Part shown: positions 38,604 through 50,472 of the stretch, piece by piece | Layout of the letters: each line of letters opens with the position of its first letter | Position numbering within the stretch: position 1 is the stretch's first letter | Source: Nemertoderma westbladi | Taxonomy: Eukaryota; Xenacoelomorpha; Nemertodermatida; Nemertodermatidae | Direction of reading: 5' to 3' | Length of the DNA: 54,727 nucleotides | Assembly: GCA_032718475.1 (NCBI GenBank) | Contig: JAUCBJ010005064.1 | Span: 1 to 54,727, forward strand | Made by a program: the position numbers and the translations under genes | Notes under the pieces: model-generated | What the model saw: only the letters and a program-made list of their open reading frames with translations | Told to the model about the DNA's origin: nothing | Databases searched by the model: none

Positions 38604-39150
38604 GTGGGGTGGAGTCCTCTTTCTCGGAGTCGGCTTTCCAGGCCGCTCCCCCTGGGTGTGATATTGCTACCCTCTCTTAGTGCAACTTCACCTATGTTGC
38701 ACCAAGACATCTGGCGTCTCGGTATGAGACAATTGCGGATTTCTCTCACACAATTTTATCCCCTCTCCACTCTAACTGACTTTAACTCTCGGACCTCTTT
38801 GTCCCTCATTCTGCCTCTTACTCCTCCCCCACACTTGAATTGCACTCGTATTCTCTCCACGCCTTCTATACTCAACCCTTGTCTACTTTTAACTCATTCA
38901 CTCCTGACGAGCCTTATCCTCCCCTTCTGTGCCGTCGCACTTAAGAAGTGTCAAGTCATCTAGTGTCTCATCCTGTCATAGTCAATTGGTCCCCAGTCCC
39001 AGTAGCTAATTGGAAAAAGTTACATGAATATAGTACTTACTTTGGTTATATTGGTTATATGATTATATTCTATTCTAATGATTATTACATACGTACATAG
39101 TAATTGCACTTTTAATTAAATTTGCACTTAGGAGTTCGTATTACTTCACA

Positions 39151-39176
39151 TGTGGTGCCTTCCAGGCATCTCCACA
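39151..39176. terminator. Nested hairpin 15 bases past the BEL-C third-gene stop
   Basis: TGCCT 39156-39160 / AGGCA 39164-39168 sits inside TGTGG 39151-39155 / CCACA 39172-39176. On the minus strand it directly follows the stop at 39193. It could be a 3'-end RNA structure; a terminator role is only a guess. Confidence 0.35.
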
Positions 39177-39192
39177 TCTCCCCCTCTAAGTT

Positions 39193-41754
39193 CTAGTTCG
39201 CTCCTCCCGACTTTGGGAACCATCTCAATTCCTTCCCTCTGTCGTCCTCCTCCCTCGGTCGCTTCCTGGTTGTTGCCGCTCCCTTGTTCTTATCCCCTTT
39301 AAGGTTCCTGATCCTTGCCGTCACTTCTCTACTGATTCCCGTCGTCGACTCCTTGGGCGCTGGTGTTATAAGCTCCCGGTATCGCTTTGCGGGCGGCCCT
39401 TCCGAAAGGCCCTGTTGTTTCCCCCTAGTAGCGTCCCACAGGATCACCTTCATAGCCCGCGGCACATGCTCCGTCAAGATATCTCTGAACTCTCCCCGGT
39501 TCTCTGGTGTCCACCTGTCTAAATACCTCTGTGTATTTATCACTCCGGCATACGACGCCGCTGTTGACACTTCCTGATAAGTAAACGGAAGTCTCCGTTT
39601 AATGATTTCCAGGTGGGCCTCCTGGTTGATATTAAAGAAGCCCCACCGGAATTCCTGGGCCTTCATCCGCTGCTGTGTCATGGCGCCGACGTCGGCCCAC
39701 TCTTCGAAGATCTTAAACTTCTCCTCGTCATCCATCCAGTCGCACTGGCGTCCGTAGTGCCCCCGGAAGTTGCACTTAGAACACCGGTTGTGCAACCGTG
39801 GACACGCCCCCATCCTAAGACTCGACTCGCGGCAGTAGAGGCAACTCGTCCCCTTCTGGAATTGGTACAAGCAGCTCCTTTCCTGGTAAGTTTGCCTCCC
39901 GCATTAATCGCAGCCGAGTACCAATTCCTCCCGCCCCACATCGTCTTTCGTCCCAAGCGATCTCCTCGGTCTATGGAGTCGCTGGTAATCGAACTTCTGG
40001 ATGTTAGCGTCCCTGTCCATATCTATCTCCTCGCCTCGCCTGGGCATCGTCTCTCCGAATACTACCCGTGGTGTCGTTCCCGGTTGCACACCCAACCTGA
40101 TGGTGCTCCCCGTGAAATCCATTGCCGGTTCCTCATGCACCCAGGCCCGCTTGCCTGGTCTATCCCAGAAGGCCCTCACCCCGCTGGCCGTCACCACTCT
40201 CCCGCCAACCCAGTCCGTGTCCGAGTGGCCGATTCTCCCGATGGGCGGCATCTCTCCGAACTCGTTGTCATCCTCGTCCTCCTCTGGGAGTGGCTCCAAA
40301 CCCGGTATCCCGGTGGATCCACTGTGTCCCTTCCCACCTTGACTCTCGCCCGTGACTCTCCATCCTTCCAGCTCCAATGGCCTTCTCTCCGCGAAATCGC
40401 CCTTGGCGCCCGCTGGTATGGGAGTCGTTTGCAATCCCGATGTCGACTGTTTCGGTGATCCTACCGTCCACCCCAATTCTCACCCTAGAGACTCGCCCGA
40501 ACTCCCTGATATCCAGTGTAGATCGTCCAAGGCCCCCTGTTCCTCGAACCCGTAGCCCTCTCCTCTAGCTTCTGCCTCCCTTTCTTCTGCCTCCTTCCTT
40601 TCTCGTCTAGCGATTTCTTCCAATCGCTTCGCCTCTCGTCTATCCACCTCTAGCTGCTCCCACCTCTGATATGGTGTATCCACCTCCCTGTCTACTAGAT
40701 ATCGGCAGCTATAATATACCGACTCGCCCTTCAGCCCCGGGTGGTCTACCAGACACTCGAAAGCCACTTTGAAGGCTCTTCTGTAGTTCAGGGGTGATCC
40801 CGATAGCAGAAATGCCATTGGTTCTCTTTCGATAACCACGGTCATGAATAGGTTTAGCAAACCTATCATTATCCAGTCCTCCTGCAGGATATATCGCTTC
40901 TGATATATCTTTATCGCTCCTCTCCGGAATTGATACACCTCTTGCTTCCCCGGTCTCACTCCCCACTTCAGCGAGTTCGCCAACTCCTCTCCGTACTCCT
41001 CCCTGAATTTACCCTAGTCTGGCTTGTGGCATACGAGCCCCATTAACTGGCCCATCGCCACCGCTCCACAATGACCCGCGTTCTCCACTAGTCCCAACCC
41101 GGCTGGCGCTGTCATAGCCATGTAGACCGCTTGCATGTCCAGGAGGTTGGGGGTCTCCGGACTGATGATCCTCTCCACATTGTTGCGGATCGCCGATCCC
41201 ACCTTTGTCGTCGACTTCTCTCTTACTAGGCTCTGCACCGCCTTTGGCAACCGGTTTAACTTCGGCCCGTTCTTCTTCCCATACGTTCCCAGATCGAACA
41301 GGAATATATCCCCATTTGGTGCGGCCAAATGTAGGAGTATGGTTCTGGCCGACCCCGCCGACCCTCTTCTCGAACCTTCCTTGTCTTCCACAGTCCCCTC
41401 ATCGTCTAGGACCATGTATCCTCCCCTGCTGACGGACTCTACGAACCTCTTCCAGTCCTTTCTCGGTGGTTCCTTTGGATACTTCGGTATCCTGAACTTC
41501 GCCTCGTCTCCCTTTACCACGTAGTGGAAATCCTCGAAGATCGCGTTGTCTAGCGACGGTGTCCCGTAGGTCCCGACCAGCTGCTGTTCGTGCACCTCCC
41601 TGAAATGGTCCTGCAGCGATCGCGCCTTGTGACCCTTCTCTAACCGCTCGTAGTATCCCCTCGTCTTCTCTTCCAGATGCCTTTCGGTGAAATCCACCAG
41701 TATCTCCTTTCCTCCCAACTCCGCCTTTCTCTTTCTGACAAGTTTCTCCGCCAT
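39193..41754 (-). pseudogene. BEL-C third gene: exonuclease-like domain, coiled coil, CCHC knuckle
   Basis: One frame of about 853 codons from ATG 41754 (context GAAATGGCGG), interrupted by TAG 41014, TGA 40480 and TAA 39904 but with no frameshift. ExoI-like VLDDEGT lies at 41392-41412 (Asp-x-Glu), followed by ILLHLAAPNGDIFLFDL. KVGSAIRNN at 41194-41205 and onward has Asn where BEL-B has the ExoII Asp. LLDMQAVYMAM follows. After the first stop comes EEYGEEL to YILQEDWIMIGLL, aligning with YEEAYGEY to YYLVLES in BEL-B. A Glu/Arg coiled coil, the knuckle CSKCNFRGHYGRQC (39742-39783) and a basic tail complete it. It is homologous to 23670-26315 by order and motifs. Confidence 0.6.
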
Positions 41755-42180
41755 TTCGAACTCCCCCTATCGCTCACCTATAAGGTGGGGCCTTACCAAG
41801 GCACAATATAAGTGAGTGATGTAGTTAGGATGGTCTGTATTGTCCGATAATGGCCTATCTCTCTCTGAAATGCTAGGTTATTGGCTAATTTCCTTATTTT
41901 TATTTCCTAAAGTGCCAAATTTCCTAAATTCCCTAATTTTGTCAGTTACTTTAATTATGTTCTAGAATATCCTGCCTACTGTTACCATAATTTGTCTAAT
42001 TTTGATTTTAATATTTATTTAATCCTACAACTGTGCTATCAGTATCTATTAATGGATAATTTATTCTCTTAATCCATATTCTGGCCTACTCTACGGGCTG
42101 TGCAGTACAGTAGTATGTCTCGTGTGGCCTACACGATCTGTCCTGCTGTACCCACGTGCCCCCCTCTCTCTACTCACTAC
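41755..42180. other. AT-rich spacer upstream of the BEL-C third gene
   Basis: No gene seen. It has short repeats of CCTAA(A)T near 41905-41940. On the minus strand it would be the leader of the third gene, between the minisatellite and ATG 41754. Confidence 0.5.
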
Positions 42181-42577
42181 TAACTCTACTAACTTTCTAA
42201 CTAATTTCTACTAACTCTTACTACCAACGGTACTACACGTACCCTCTTACTACCAACTCTTGCTACTAACGGTACTACATGTACCCTCTTACTAACTCTT
42301 CTACTAACTCTTACTAACGGTACTACATACCCTCTTTCTAACTAACTCCACTAACTCTTACTAACGGTACTACGTACCCTCTTACTAACTAACTCCACTA
42401 ACTCTTACTAATGGTACTACATACCCTCTTACTAGCTAACTCTACTAACTCTTACTAACGGTACTATGTACCCTCTTACTAACTAACTCCACTAACTCTT
42501 ACTAATGGTACTACGTACCCTCTCACTAACTAACTCCACTAACTCTTACTAATGGTACTACATACCCTCTTACTACT
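42180..42577. repeat. 47-bp minisatellite containing TACTAAC and GGTAC/GTACC
   Basis: About eight units. The marker GGTACTA occurs at 42229, 42271, 42319, 42366, 42413, 42460, 42507 and 42554, so the period settles at 47 bp after two shorter or longer units. Each unit carries several CTAAC/TACTAAC motifs on the plus strand and a GGTAC-TAC-GTACC mini-palindrome (some units have CATACC). The last unit is the left edge of every BEL-C tandem unit. Confidence 0.88.
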
Positions 42578-42693
42578 CTTACTAACTTCTATCTGCCTAC
42601 TTACTTACTACGTACCTACTGTGTACTATTACTTTCCTTTCTCATACTTTCTTTCTCTATTATTTTTATTATTTTATTTTTTTTATATTTTGT

Positions 42694-42967
42694 GTGGGAA
42701 GGGCGTCTCGCCCTCAATCCCACCCCCCTCAGTCCAACACTTGGACGACTAAACACTAAGGTGCGCCCTCTAGTACGTAGGCCATACTTCCTACCGCACT
42801 TCTATGGATCCAACTCTTCCATCTTCGCCCCCCTTCAGTCCAACTTATTGGACGACTCAGCGACCTATGGGTGATTCTTCCAGCAGGCAACACTCCCACT
42901 GCCCCCTGTAGGTCCTCTAATTCTCTGCCCCATTCTCCTTGTCAATTCCAGGTCTCTTGGAATTGAC
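42694..42967. repeat. Series of short perfect hairpins in BEL-C (unit 1; repeated in the others)
   Basis: Four stems: GTGGGA/TCCCAC enclosing GGGCG/CGCCC (42694-42723); GTCCAA/TTGGAC at 42732-42746; GTCCAA/TTGGAC at 42838-42853; and GTCAATTCCA 42941-42950 / TGGAATTGAC 42958-42967. The last keeps its 10-bp stem in other units while its loop changes by one base. Confidence 0.75.
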
Positions 42968-44169
42968 CTTCCCTTCTCTCCTGTCTTTAAATTTGGTAAG
43001 TGCTGCCTGTCTGTATTACTGATCTCCTCGTGGTCATCCCCTGGCGGTAAAGTGCCACCCTTCAACTTGTCGTTTGGCGGTATAATGCCGCCCCTGTTGT
43101 CATTCTTACTCTTACATGCTACCTCTGCTGGCCTCCCCCTTAATATGTGCGCTGGCATTAAAGGCCTCGATGACCCCCATTCGTCCTTCAGTATACAAGA
43201 TGTCTGCCCACGTAATCCCCCCTCGCACTCTGCCAGTCCCGTGTGCGTGTGCAATACGCCTCCTTCTACTTTCCTGGCTCCTTTGTTACGTTTACTCATG
43301 GGCTTCACTGCCCCTGGTCTAATCCTCTCACATCCTCTTCCTTTCCATCTTGTCTTCTTACTCGACTTCCCCCTTTTCGGTATCCCTCTCAATCGGACCG
43401 GCGTCTCCTCCGGATACTCCACCGGACACTACTCCGGGCTGTCCCCCGGACACCTCGCCGTCCACTCCTCCTTACCCTCACACCGATACTTGCCAGGAAC
43501 ATCCTTGTTCCATCCCATCGCCTCTAGGTCTTCTGCATCCAAGCCATTCTCCTCTGCCCACTCTCTTGGCGTTGCTTCCACTTCTGGCTGTCTCCCCCTA
43601 TCGCTCGTCTCTGGTTTCTCCTCTACCTCCTCAACAGTCCCTGGCACCATGCACCCTGAAGTCTCGGATACACTGAATGGTATATTGGTTTTGATTGGGC
43701 CGCTCAGTGTCCACCCGAATGGTGTTAAAATTGCCACCGGGTCACACTGTCTGTCTTCGCCAAAGACCGTCTGCATTCTCTCGTGGGCCGTCGGGCAGTC
43801 CATTCCTACTATAATGGATACCTTCCTAACATCCACCTCTGGTATTGAGAAGTCGATATTGTCCAGGAATCTATATTGTTAGACCTCGATGTTGGTTGGT
43901 CGCCTGGCGTTGATATTTATCGATTCTATCACCTGGATGGGGTCGATGGTCGCCCCATAGTCGCATCCCGGTGCTATCGCTGCTATCCCGCACCGTCCAG
44001 TCCTTATCTCCAGGACCTCATCTATGCTGGAGATGGTTGTTACCGCCATTCTACTTGGCCTCGTCTTCAATCCTATCTCTTCGGCCACCCAATTCTCGAC
44101 CAATGTGAAGGCTGCTCCACTGTCGACCAGCATCAGCGTGGTTACTGATCGATCGCCTTCTCCGATCAC
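42865..44169 (-). pseudogene. BEL-C protease and tail, unit 1
   Basis: In one minus frame: TLMLVDSGAAFTLV (retropepsin Asp-Ser-Gly near 44130), IVGMDCPTAHE, and TPFGWTLSGPIK, the BEL-type (DUF1758) protease signature. A TAA at 43877-43879 splits it; units 3 and 4 have a sense codon there. TAG at 43429-43431 follows the Glu-rich end; the frame then continues as a basic, Gly/Lys-rich 185-codon tail without recognised domain to 42865. No RT follows, which is where RT begins in other BEL elements. Confidence 0.8.
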
Positions 44170-44845
44170 TAGGTACTACCCCGAGTAGTACCGTTCCTCT
44201 CTTCTTCGCCCCTACGGTGCTTGTCGCCATTGTCTGTCCTTTGCCTTGACCGAACTTAATTGGTGTTTCCTTGCATTGGTTAGCTCTATGTCCACCCGTC
44301 ACACATCGAGGACAGACTTCGTTCCTCCTCGCGTATTCTATCTGATCTTCTCTGGGTAGTGCTTGCCAATATCTGCAGTTCATGGTCTGATAAAGTGTGT
44401 TCGTGTGTAATTGGCATTTGTTGTTTGGGTTATAGCCATCCTTATATAGTGCGCTGCGTATCGCACTCGCGTTCGTACCTAGATCTCTACTATTCTTATT
44501 GTTTGGGTTCAGCCTACTGGGCGTGTTGGGGTTATGTTTATTTTTTGTGTTGTTATTTTTCCCCTGTCCGCTCCATGGTGTAGCCCTACCCCCGGCTACA
44601 TGTGGACTAGCAGTCCCCTGCGTCGTCGCGTATGGCAGCGATTGTCTGAGCTTTGGCAATGCGTTCGCCGTGCTGTGTTCTGGTTTCGGCCTGTTGTATT
44701 CGGTCTTTGGCCCCTTCCCCAGACTATCCTCACTATAGACTGGATCTGTGATCAATTCGGCTTCGTAGTTGAGGAAGCTCGACATTTCTTCTAGGCCCGG
44801 TTCCGCACCCTTCTTCTCTCGGGTGGAGAAAGCAATTTTTCTCAC
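44170..44845 (-). pseudogene. BEL-C Gag C-terminus with zinc knuckles, unit 1
   Basis: The frame enters at the tandem junction, so it lacks a Gag start. It reads KIAFSTREKKGAEP, an Asn/Lys/Pro-rich linker, then CQLHTNTLYQTMNC and CPRCVTGGHRANQC, a knuckle array typical of BEL Gag. Near 44185 the frame passes the hairpin GGTACTAC/GTAGTACC and the protease frame begins one base out of step. Confidence 0.8.
44172..44192. promoter_or_regulatory. Hairpin at the Gag/protease frame boundary
   Basis: GGTACTAC 44172-44179 and GTAGTACC 44185-44192 form a perfect 8-bp stem with a 5-base loop. It sits where the Gag knuckle frame gives way to the protease frame (+1 relation). Identical copies lie at 46491, 48810, 50766 and 53085. 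It might stimulate frameshifting, though I see no classic slippery site before it. Confidence 0.45.
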
Positions 44846-47159
44846 TAACTAACTCCACTAACTCTTACTAATGGTACTACATACCCTCTTACTACTCTTA
44901 CTAACTTCTATCTGCCTACTTACTTACTACGTACCTACTGTGTACTATTACTTTCCTTTCTCATACTTTCTTTCTCTATTATTTTTATTATTTTATTTTT
45001 TTTATATTTTGTGTGGGAAGGGCGTCTCGCCCTCAATCCCACCCCCCTCAGTCCAACACTTGGACGACTAAACACTAAGGTGCGCCCTCTAGTACGTAGG
45101 CCATACTTCCTACCGCACTTCTATGGATCCAACTCTTCCATCTTCGCCCCCCTTCAGTCCAACTTATTGGACGACTCAGCGACCTAAGGGTGATTCTTCC
45201 AGCAGGCAACACTCCCACTGCCCCCTGTAGGTCCTCTAATTCTCTGCCCCATTCTCCTTGTCAATTCCAGGTCTCTTGGAATTGACCTTCCCTTCTCTCC
45301 TGTCTTTAAATTTGGTAAGTGCTGCCTGTCTGTATTACTGATCTCCTCGTGGTCATCCCCTGGCGGCAAAGTGCCACCCTTCAACTTGTCGTTTGGCGGT
45401 ATAATGCCGCCCCTGTTGTCATTCTTACTCTTACATGCTACCTCTGCTGGACTCCCCCTTAATATGTGCGCTGGCATTAAAGGCCTCGATGACCCCCATT
45501 CGTCCTTCGGTATACAAGATGTCTGCCCACGTAATCCCCCCTCGCACTCTGCCAGTCCCGTGTGCGTGTGCAATACGCCTCCTTCTACATTCCTGGCTCC
45601 TTTGTTACGTTTACTCATGGGCTTCACTGCCCCTGGTCTAATCCTCTCACATCCTCTTCCTTTCCATCTTGTCTTCTTACTCGACTTCCCCCTTTTCGGT
45701 ATCCCTCTCAATCGGACCGGCGTCTCCTCCGGATACTCCACCGGACACTACTCCAGGCTGTCCCCCGGACACCTCGCCGTCCACTCCTCCTTACCCTCAC
45801 ACCGATACTTGCCAGGAACATCCTTGTTCCATCCCATCGCCTCTAGGTCTTCTGCATCCAAGCCATTCTCCTCTGCCCACTCTCTTGGCGTTGCTTCCAC
45901 TTCTGGCTGTCTCCCCCTATCGCTCGTCTCTGGTTTCTCCTCTACCTCCTCAACAGTCCCTGGCACCATGCACCCTGAAGTCTCGGATACACTGAATGGT
46001 ATATTGGTTTTGATTGGGCCGCTCAGTGTCCACCCGAATGGTGTTAAAATTGCCACCGGGTCACACTGTCTGTCTTCGCCAAAGACCGTCTGCATTCTCT
46101 CGTGGGCCGTCGGGCAGTCCATTCCAACTATAATGGATACCTTCCTAACGTCCACCTCTGGTATTGAGAAGTCGATATTGTCCAGGAATCTATATTGTTA
46201 GACCTCGATGTTGGTTGGTCGCCTGGCGTTGATATTTATCGATTCTATCACCTGGATGGGGTCGATGGTCGCCCCATAGTCGCATCCCGGTGCTATCGCT
46301 GCTATCCCGCACCGTCCAGTCCTTATCTCCAGGACCTCATCTATGCTGGAGATGGTTGTTACCGCCATTCTACTTGGCCTCGTCTTCAATCCTATCTCTT
46401 CGGCCACCCAATTCTCGACCAATGTGAAGGCTGCTCCACTGTCGACCAGCATCAGCGTGGTTACTGATCGATCGCCTTCTCCGATCACTAGGTACTACCC
46501 CGAGTAGTACCGTTCCTCTCTTCTTCGCCCCTACGGTGCTTGTCGCCATTGTCTGTCCTTTGCCTTGACCGAACTTAATTGGTGTTTCCTTGCATTGGTT
46601 AGCTCTATGTCCACCCGTCACACATCGAGGACAGACTTCGTTCCTCCTCGCGTATTCTATCTGATCTTCTCTGGGTAGTGCTTGCCAATATCTGCAGTTC
46701 ATGGTCTGATAAAGTGTGTTCGTGTGTAATTGGCATTTGTTGTTTGGGTTATAGCCATCCTTATATAGTGCGCTGCGTATCGCACTCGCGTTCGTACCTA
46801 GATCTCTACTATTCTTATTGTTTGGGTTCAGCCTACTGGGCGTGTTGGGGTTATGTTTATTTTTTGTGTTGTTATTTTTCCCCTGTCCGCTCCATGGTGT
46901 AGCCCTACCCCCGGCTACATGTGGACTAGCAGTCCCCTGCGTCGTCGCGTATGGCAGCGATTGTCTGAGCTTTGGCAATGCGTTCGCCGTGCTGTGTTCT
47001 GGTTTCGGCCTGTTGTATTCGGTCTTTGGCCCCTTCCCCAGACTATCCTCACTATAGACTGGATCTGTGATCAATTCGGCTTCGTAGTTGAGGAAGCTCG
47101 ACATTTCTTCTAGGCCCGGTTCCGCACCCTTCTTCTCTCGGGTGGAGAAAGCAATTTTT
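44841..47159 (-). repeat. BEL-C tandem unit 2 (2319 bp)
   Basis: Nearly identical to unit 1, with the same Gag-minisatellite junction at its right end. Shares with unit 1 the TAA inside the protease (46199-46201). Confidence 0.93.
45184..46488 (-). pseudogene. BEL-C protease and tail, unit 2
   Basis: Copy of 42865-44169 with the same in-frame TAA (46196-46200 area) and the same TAG after the Glu-rich end (45748-45750). LVDSGAAFTLV, IVGMDCPTAHE and TPFGWTLSGPIK are all present. Confidence 0.8.
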
Positions 47160-47164
47160 CTCAC
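46489..47164 (-). pseudogene. BEL-C Gag C-terminus with zinc knuckles, unit 2
   Basis: Copy of 44170-44845, again entered through the Gag-minisatellite junction and without a Gag start. Knuckle CPRCVTGGHRANQC is intact. Confidence 0.8.
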
Positions 47165-47502
47165 TAACTAACTCCACTAACTCTTACTAATGGTACTACA
47201 TACCCTCTTACTACTCTTACTAACTTCTATCTGCCTACTTACTTACTACGTACCTACTGTGTACTATTACTTTCCTTTCTCATACTTTCTTTCTCTATTA
47301 TTCTTATTATTTTATTTTTTTTATATTTTGTGTGGGAAGGGCGTCTCGCCGCCCTCAATCCCACCCCCCTCAGTCCAACACTTGGACGACTAAACACTAA
47401 GGTGCGCCCTCTAGTAGGCCATACTTCCTAACGCACTTCTGCGCATCCAACTCTTCCATCTTCGCCCCCCCTTCAGTCCAACTTATTGGACGACTCAGCG
47501 AC

Positions 47503-48807
47503 CTAAGGGTGATTCTTCCAGCAGGCAACACTCCCACTGCCCCCTGTAGGTCCTCTAATTCTCTGCCCCATTCTCCTTGTCAATTCCAGGTCCCTTGGAA
47601 TTGACCTTCCCTTCTCTCCTGTCTTTAAATTTGGTAAGTGCTGCCTGTCTGTATTACTGATCTCCTCGTGGTCATCCCCTGGCGGCAAAGTGCCACCCTT
47701 CAACTTGTCATTTGGCGGTATAATGCCGCCCCTGTTGTCATTCTTACTCTTACATGCTACCTCTGCTGGCCTCCCCCTTAATATGTGCACTGGCATTAAA
47801 GGCCTCGATGACCCCCGTTCGTCCTTCGGTATACAAGATGTCTGCCCACGTAATCCCCCCTCGCACTCTGCCAGTCCCGTGTGCGTGTGCAATACGCCTC
47901 CTTCTACTTTCCTGGCTCCTTTGTTACGTTTACTCATGGGCTTCACTGCCCCTGGTCTAATCCTCTCACATCCTCTTCCTTTCCATCTTGTCTTCTTACT
48001 CGACTTCCCCCTTTTCGGTATCCCTCTCAATCGGACCGGCGTCTCCTCCGGATACTCCACCGGACACTACTCCGGGCTGTCCCCCGGACACCTCGCCGTC
48101 CACTCCTCCTTACCCTCACACCGATACTTGCCAGGAACATCCTTGTTCCATCCCATCGCCTCTAGGTCTTTTGCATCCAAGCCATTCTCCTCTGCCCACT
48201 CTCTTGGCGTTGCTTCCACTTCTAGCTGTCTCCCCCTATCGCTCGTCTCTGGTTTCTCCTCTACCTCCTCAACAGTCCCTGGCACCATGCACCCTGAAGT
48301 CTCGGATACACTGAATGGTATATTGGTTTTGATTGGGCCGCTCAGTGTCCACGCGAATGGTGTTAAAATTGCCACCGGGTCACACTGTCTGTCTTCGCCA
48401 AAGACCGTCTGCATTCTCTCGTGGGCCGTCGGGCAGTCCATTCCTACTATAATGGATACCTTCCTAACGTCCACCTCTGGTGTTGAGAAGTCGATATTGT
48501 CCAGGAATCTATATTGTTCGACCTCGATGTTGGTTGGTCGCCTGGCGTTGATATTTATCGATTCTATCACCTGGATGGGGTCGATGGTCGCCCCATAGTC
48601 GCATCCCGGTGCTATCGCTGCTATCCCGCACCGTCCAGTCCTTATCTCCAGGACCTCATCTATGCTGGAGATGGTTGTTACCGCCATTCTACTTGGCCTC
48701 GTCTTCAATCCTATCTCTTCGGCCACCCAAATCTCGACCAATGTGAAGGCTGCTCCACTGTCGACCAGCATCAGCGTGGTTACTGATCGATCGCCTTCTC
48801 CGATCAC
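47503..48807 (-). pseudogene. BEL-C protease and tail, unit 3
   Basis: The protease frame is uninterrupted for 246 codons (48807 to TAG 48067), because the codon that is TAA in units 1 and 2 is sense here. The active site LVDSGAAFTLVEIWV has one substitution next to it compared with unit 1, and TPFAWTLSGPIK replaces TPFGW. The tail follows after the shared TAG and ends at 47503. Confidence 0.8.
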
Positions 48808-50391
48808 TAGGTACTACCCCGAGTAGTACCGTTCCTCTCTTCTTCGCCCCTATTGTGCTTGTCGCCATTGTCTGTCCTTTGCCTTGACCGAACTTAATTG
48901 GTGTTTCCTTGCATTGGTTAGCTCTATGTCCACCCGTCACACATCGAGGACAGACTTCGTTCCTCCTCGCGTATTCTATCTGATCTTCTCTGGGTAGTGC
49001 TTGCCAATATCTGCAGTTCATGGTCTGATAAAGTGTGTTCGTGTGAAATTGGCATTTGTTGTTTGGGTTATAGCCATCCTTATATAGTGCGCTGCGTATC
49101 GCACTCGCATTCGTACCTAGATCTCTACTATTCTTATTGTTTGGGTTCAGCCTACTGGGCGTGTTGGGGTTATGTTTATTTTTTGTGTTGTTATTTTCCC
49201 CTGTCCGCTCCATGGTGTAGCCCTACCCCCGGCTACATGTGGACTAGCAGTCCCCTGTGTCGTCGCGTATGGCAGCGATTGTCTGAGCTTTGGCAGTGCG
49301 TTCGCCGTGCTGTGTTCTGGTTTCGGCCTGTTGTATTCGGTCTTTGGCCCCTTCCCCAGACTATCCTCACTATAGACTGGATCTGTGATCAATTCGGCTT
49401 CGTAGTTGAGGAAGCTCGACATTTCTTCTAGGCCCGGTTCCGCACCCTTCTTCTCTCGGGTGGAGAAAGCAATTTTTCTCCACTTGTTGCGCAGCCAGAT
49501 CGGCAGTGCCTGCGCTATCGTGGTGATGTTATTAGATGCGTTGAGTTCGTATGGCGCGTCTAGCGTTTTCAACTCGATTAGCGCCTTCTCGACTTTGTTT
49601 GCAAACGTCTTTATGCTAACGGGGTTATCCTGTAGGCCACCCGATGTTATACCTCTCAGGGTTTGCCGGATGATCTTGGCCGGGTGCCCGTACTCCCTGT
49701 TTAGCGCCCGTCATGCTGTCGTGAAGCCACCCTCGATGCCCTGGTACTGCCTCACGATGTTGTGGCCTCCTGTATACACCTGTAGATATTTTAGGCACTC
49801 CGCCTGCATCAGGTTCTTTGTCAATATTTAATTGCTGTACATGCGCCGAAATTGCAGGTATTCTTCCGGCCTACTTCCATCGAATTTAAATGGTTCTACA
49901 GGTGGTAGCTCGATTTTGGTCTTCAATGCATCGATTAATGTAGCCATTCCCACCGCCTGTGCTTCCAATGGGTTCGATGGATGCTGTACAGATTCTCCCA
50001 TTGGGTGCAGTCTGCCCGTCCTGTCTGTTGCCCTCCTTTGCATCGGATATATTATTGGGGGTAACGGCCCCCTCCATATTTCCGTGTCGCAGGATCTGTT
50101 CTCGTCCAGGGGGTTCGATGTTCTTATTCCTGTTTGAGTATATTGTTGATATTGTGATGGGGGAATGTCACCCTGCCCCCCCCTCCCCCCCACCGGTATA
50201 TTTGGTACTGGGGTTGATGTTAATATATTGGGGCCCATACACCTATCCGCAATAACTCTCCCCTCCCCTGGATATATGTTATGTCCCTGCATGCTATAGT
50301 CATACTGTTGTGCTGGTACCGGTATAGGCCTATACACTTCTGGCCTACCTACCGGTATGTACTCCGCGAATTCTGGGTTTAATCCCGTCAT
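48808..50391 (-). pseudogene. gag: BEL-C Gag, full length, unit 3
   Basis: ATG 50391 starts a Pro/Tyr/Gln-rich N-terminus and then VEPFKFDGSRPEEYLQFRRM, the BEL Gag core opening. In-frame TAA 49828-49830 and TGA 49711-49713 interrupt the core, which continues with YLQVYTGGHNIVRQYQ and ALPIWLRNKWRKIA. A T-run one base shorter than in units 1 and 2 (near 49194) shifts the frame before the knuckles (CPRCVTGGHRANQC near 48935). So Gag is inactive in at least three places. Confidence 0.8.
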
Positions 50392-50472
50392 CCGCGCTGC
50401 CCTATCGCCTACATTATCTCTCCCAGCATGGCCTATAGTATGTGCAGTAAGGCCTAAAGTAGATCCTGCAGT

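Larger units (their letters stand above)
38064..39192. other. Non-coding boundary between the PolB element and BEL-C
   Basis: No gene recognised. It contains a hairpin at 38288-38319, a 33-bp duplication at 38328-38393, a hairpin cluster at 38495-38603, and a nested hairpin at 39151-39176 just beyond the BEL-C third-gene stop. The right half is probably the 3' untranslated end of BEL-C (minus strand). I found no terminal repeat to mark either element's edge. Confidence 0.55.
42522..44840 (-). repeat. BEL-C tandem unit 1 (2319 bp)
   Basis: Runs from the last minisatellite unit to the middle of Gag, where AATTTTT meets CTCACTAACTAACTCC of the next unit. Unit 2 repeats it 2319 bp further on with few differences. 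Unit-1 features include TATGGGTG at 42866, where the other units have TAAGGGTG. Confidence 0.93.

Noticed and set aside
38604-38963. Plus-strand ORF of 119 codons near the hairpin cluster
   Set aside because: Pyrimidine-rich sequence gives long open frames by chance; no motif.
42552-42752. Leu/Tyr/Phe-rich plus-strand ORF (repeated in each unit) that resembles a membrane peptide
   Set aside because: It is produced by a T-rich low-complexity tract and minisatellite sequence, and no gene context supports it.
43052-43882. Plus-strand 276-302-codon ORFs in each BEL-C unit (also 45371, 47690, 51965)
   Set aside because: They are the complement of the protease and tail frame, with Pro/Ser/Leu-rich shadow translations; the minus strand carries the recognised motifs.
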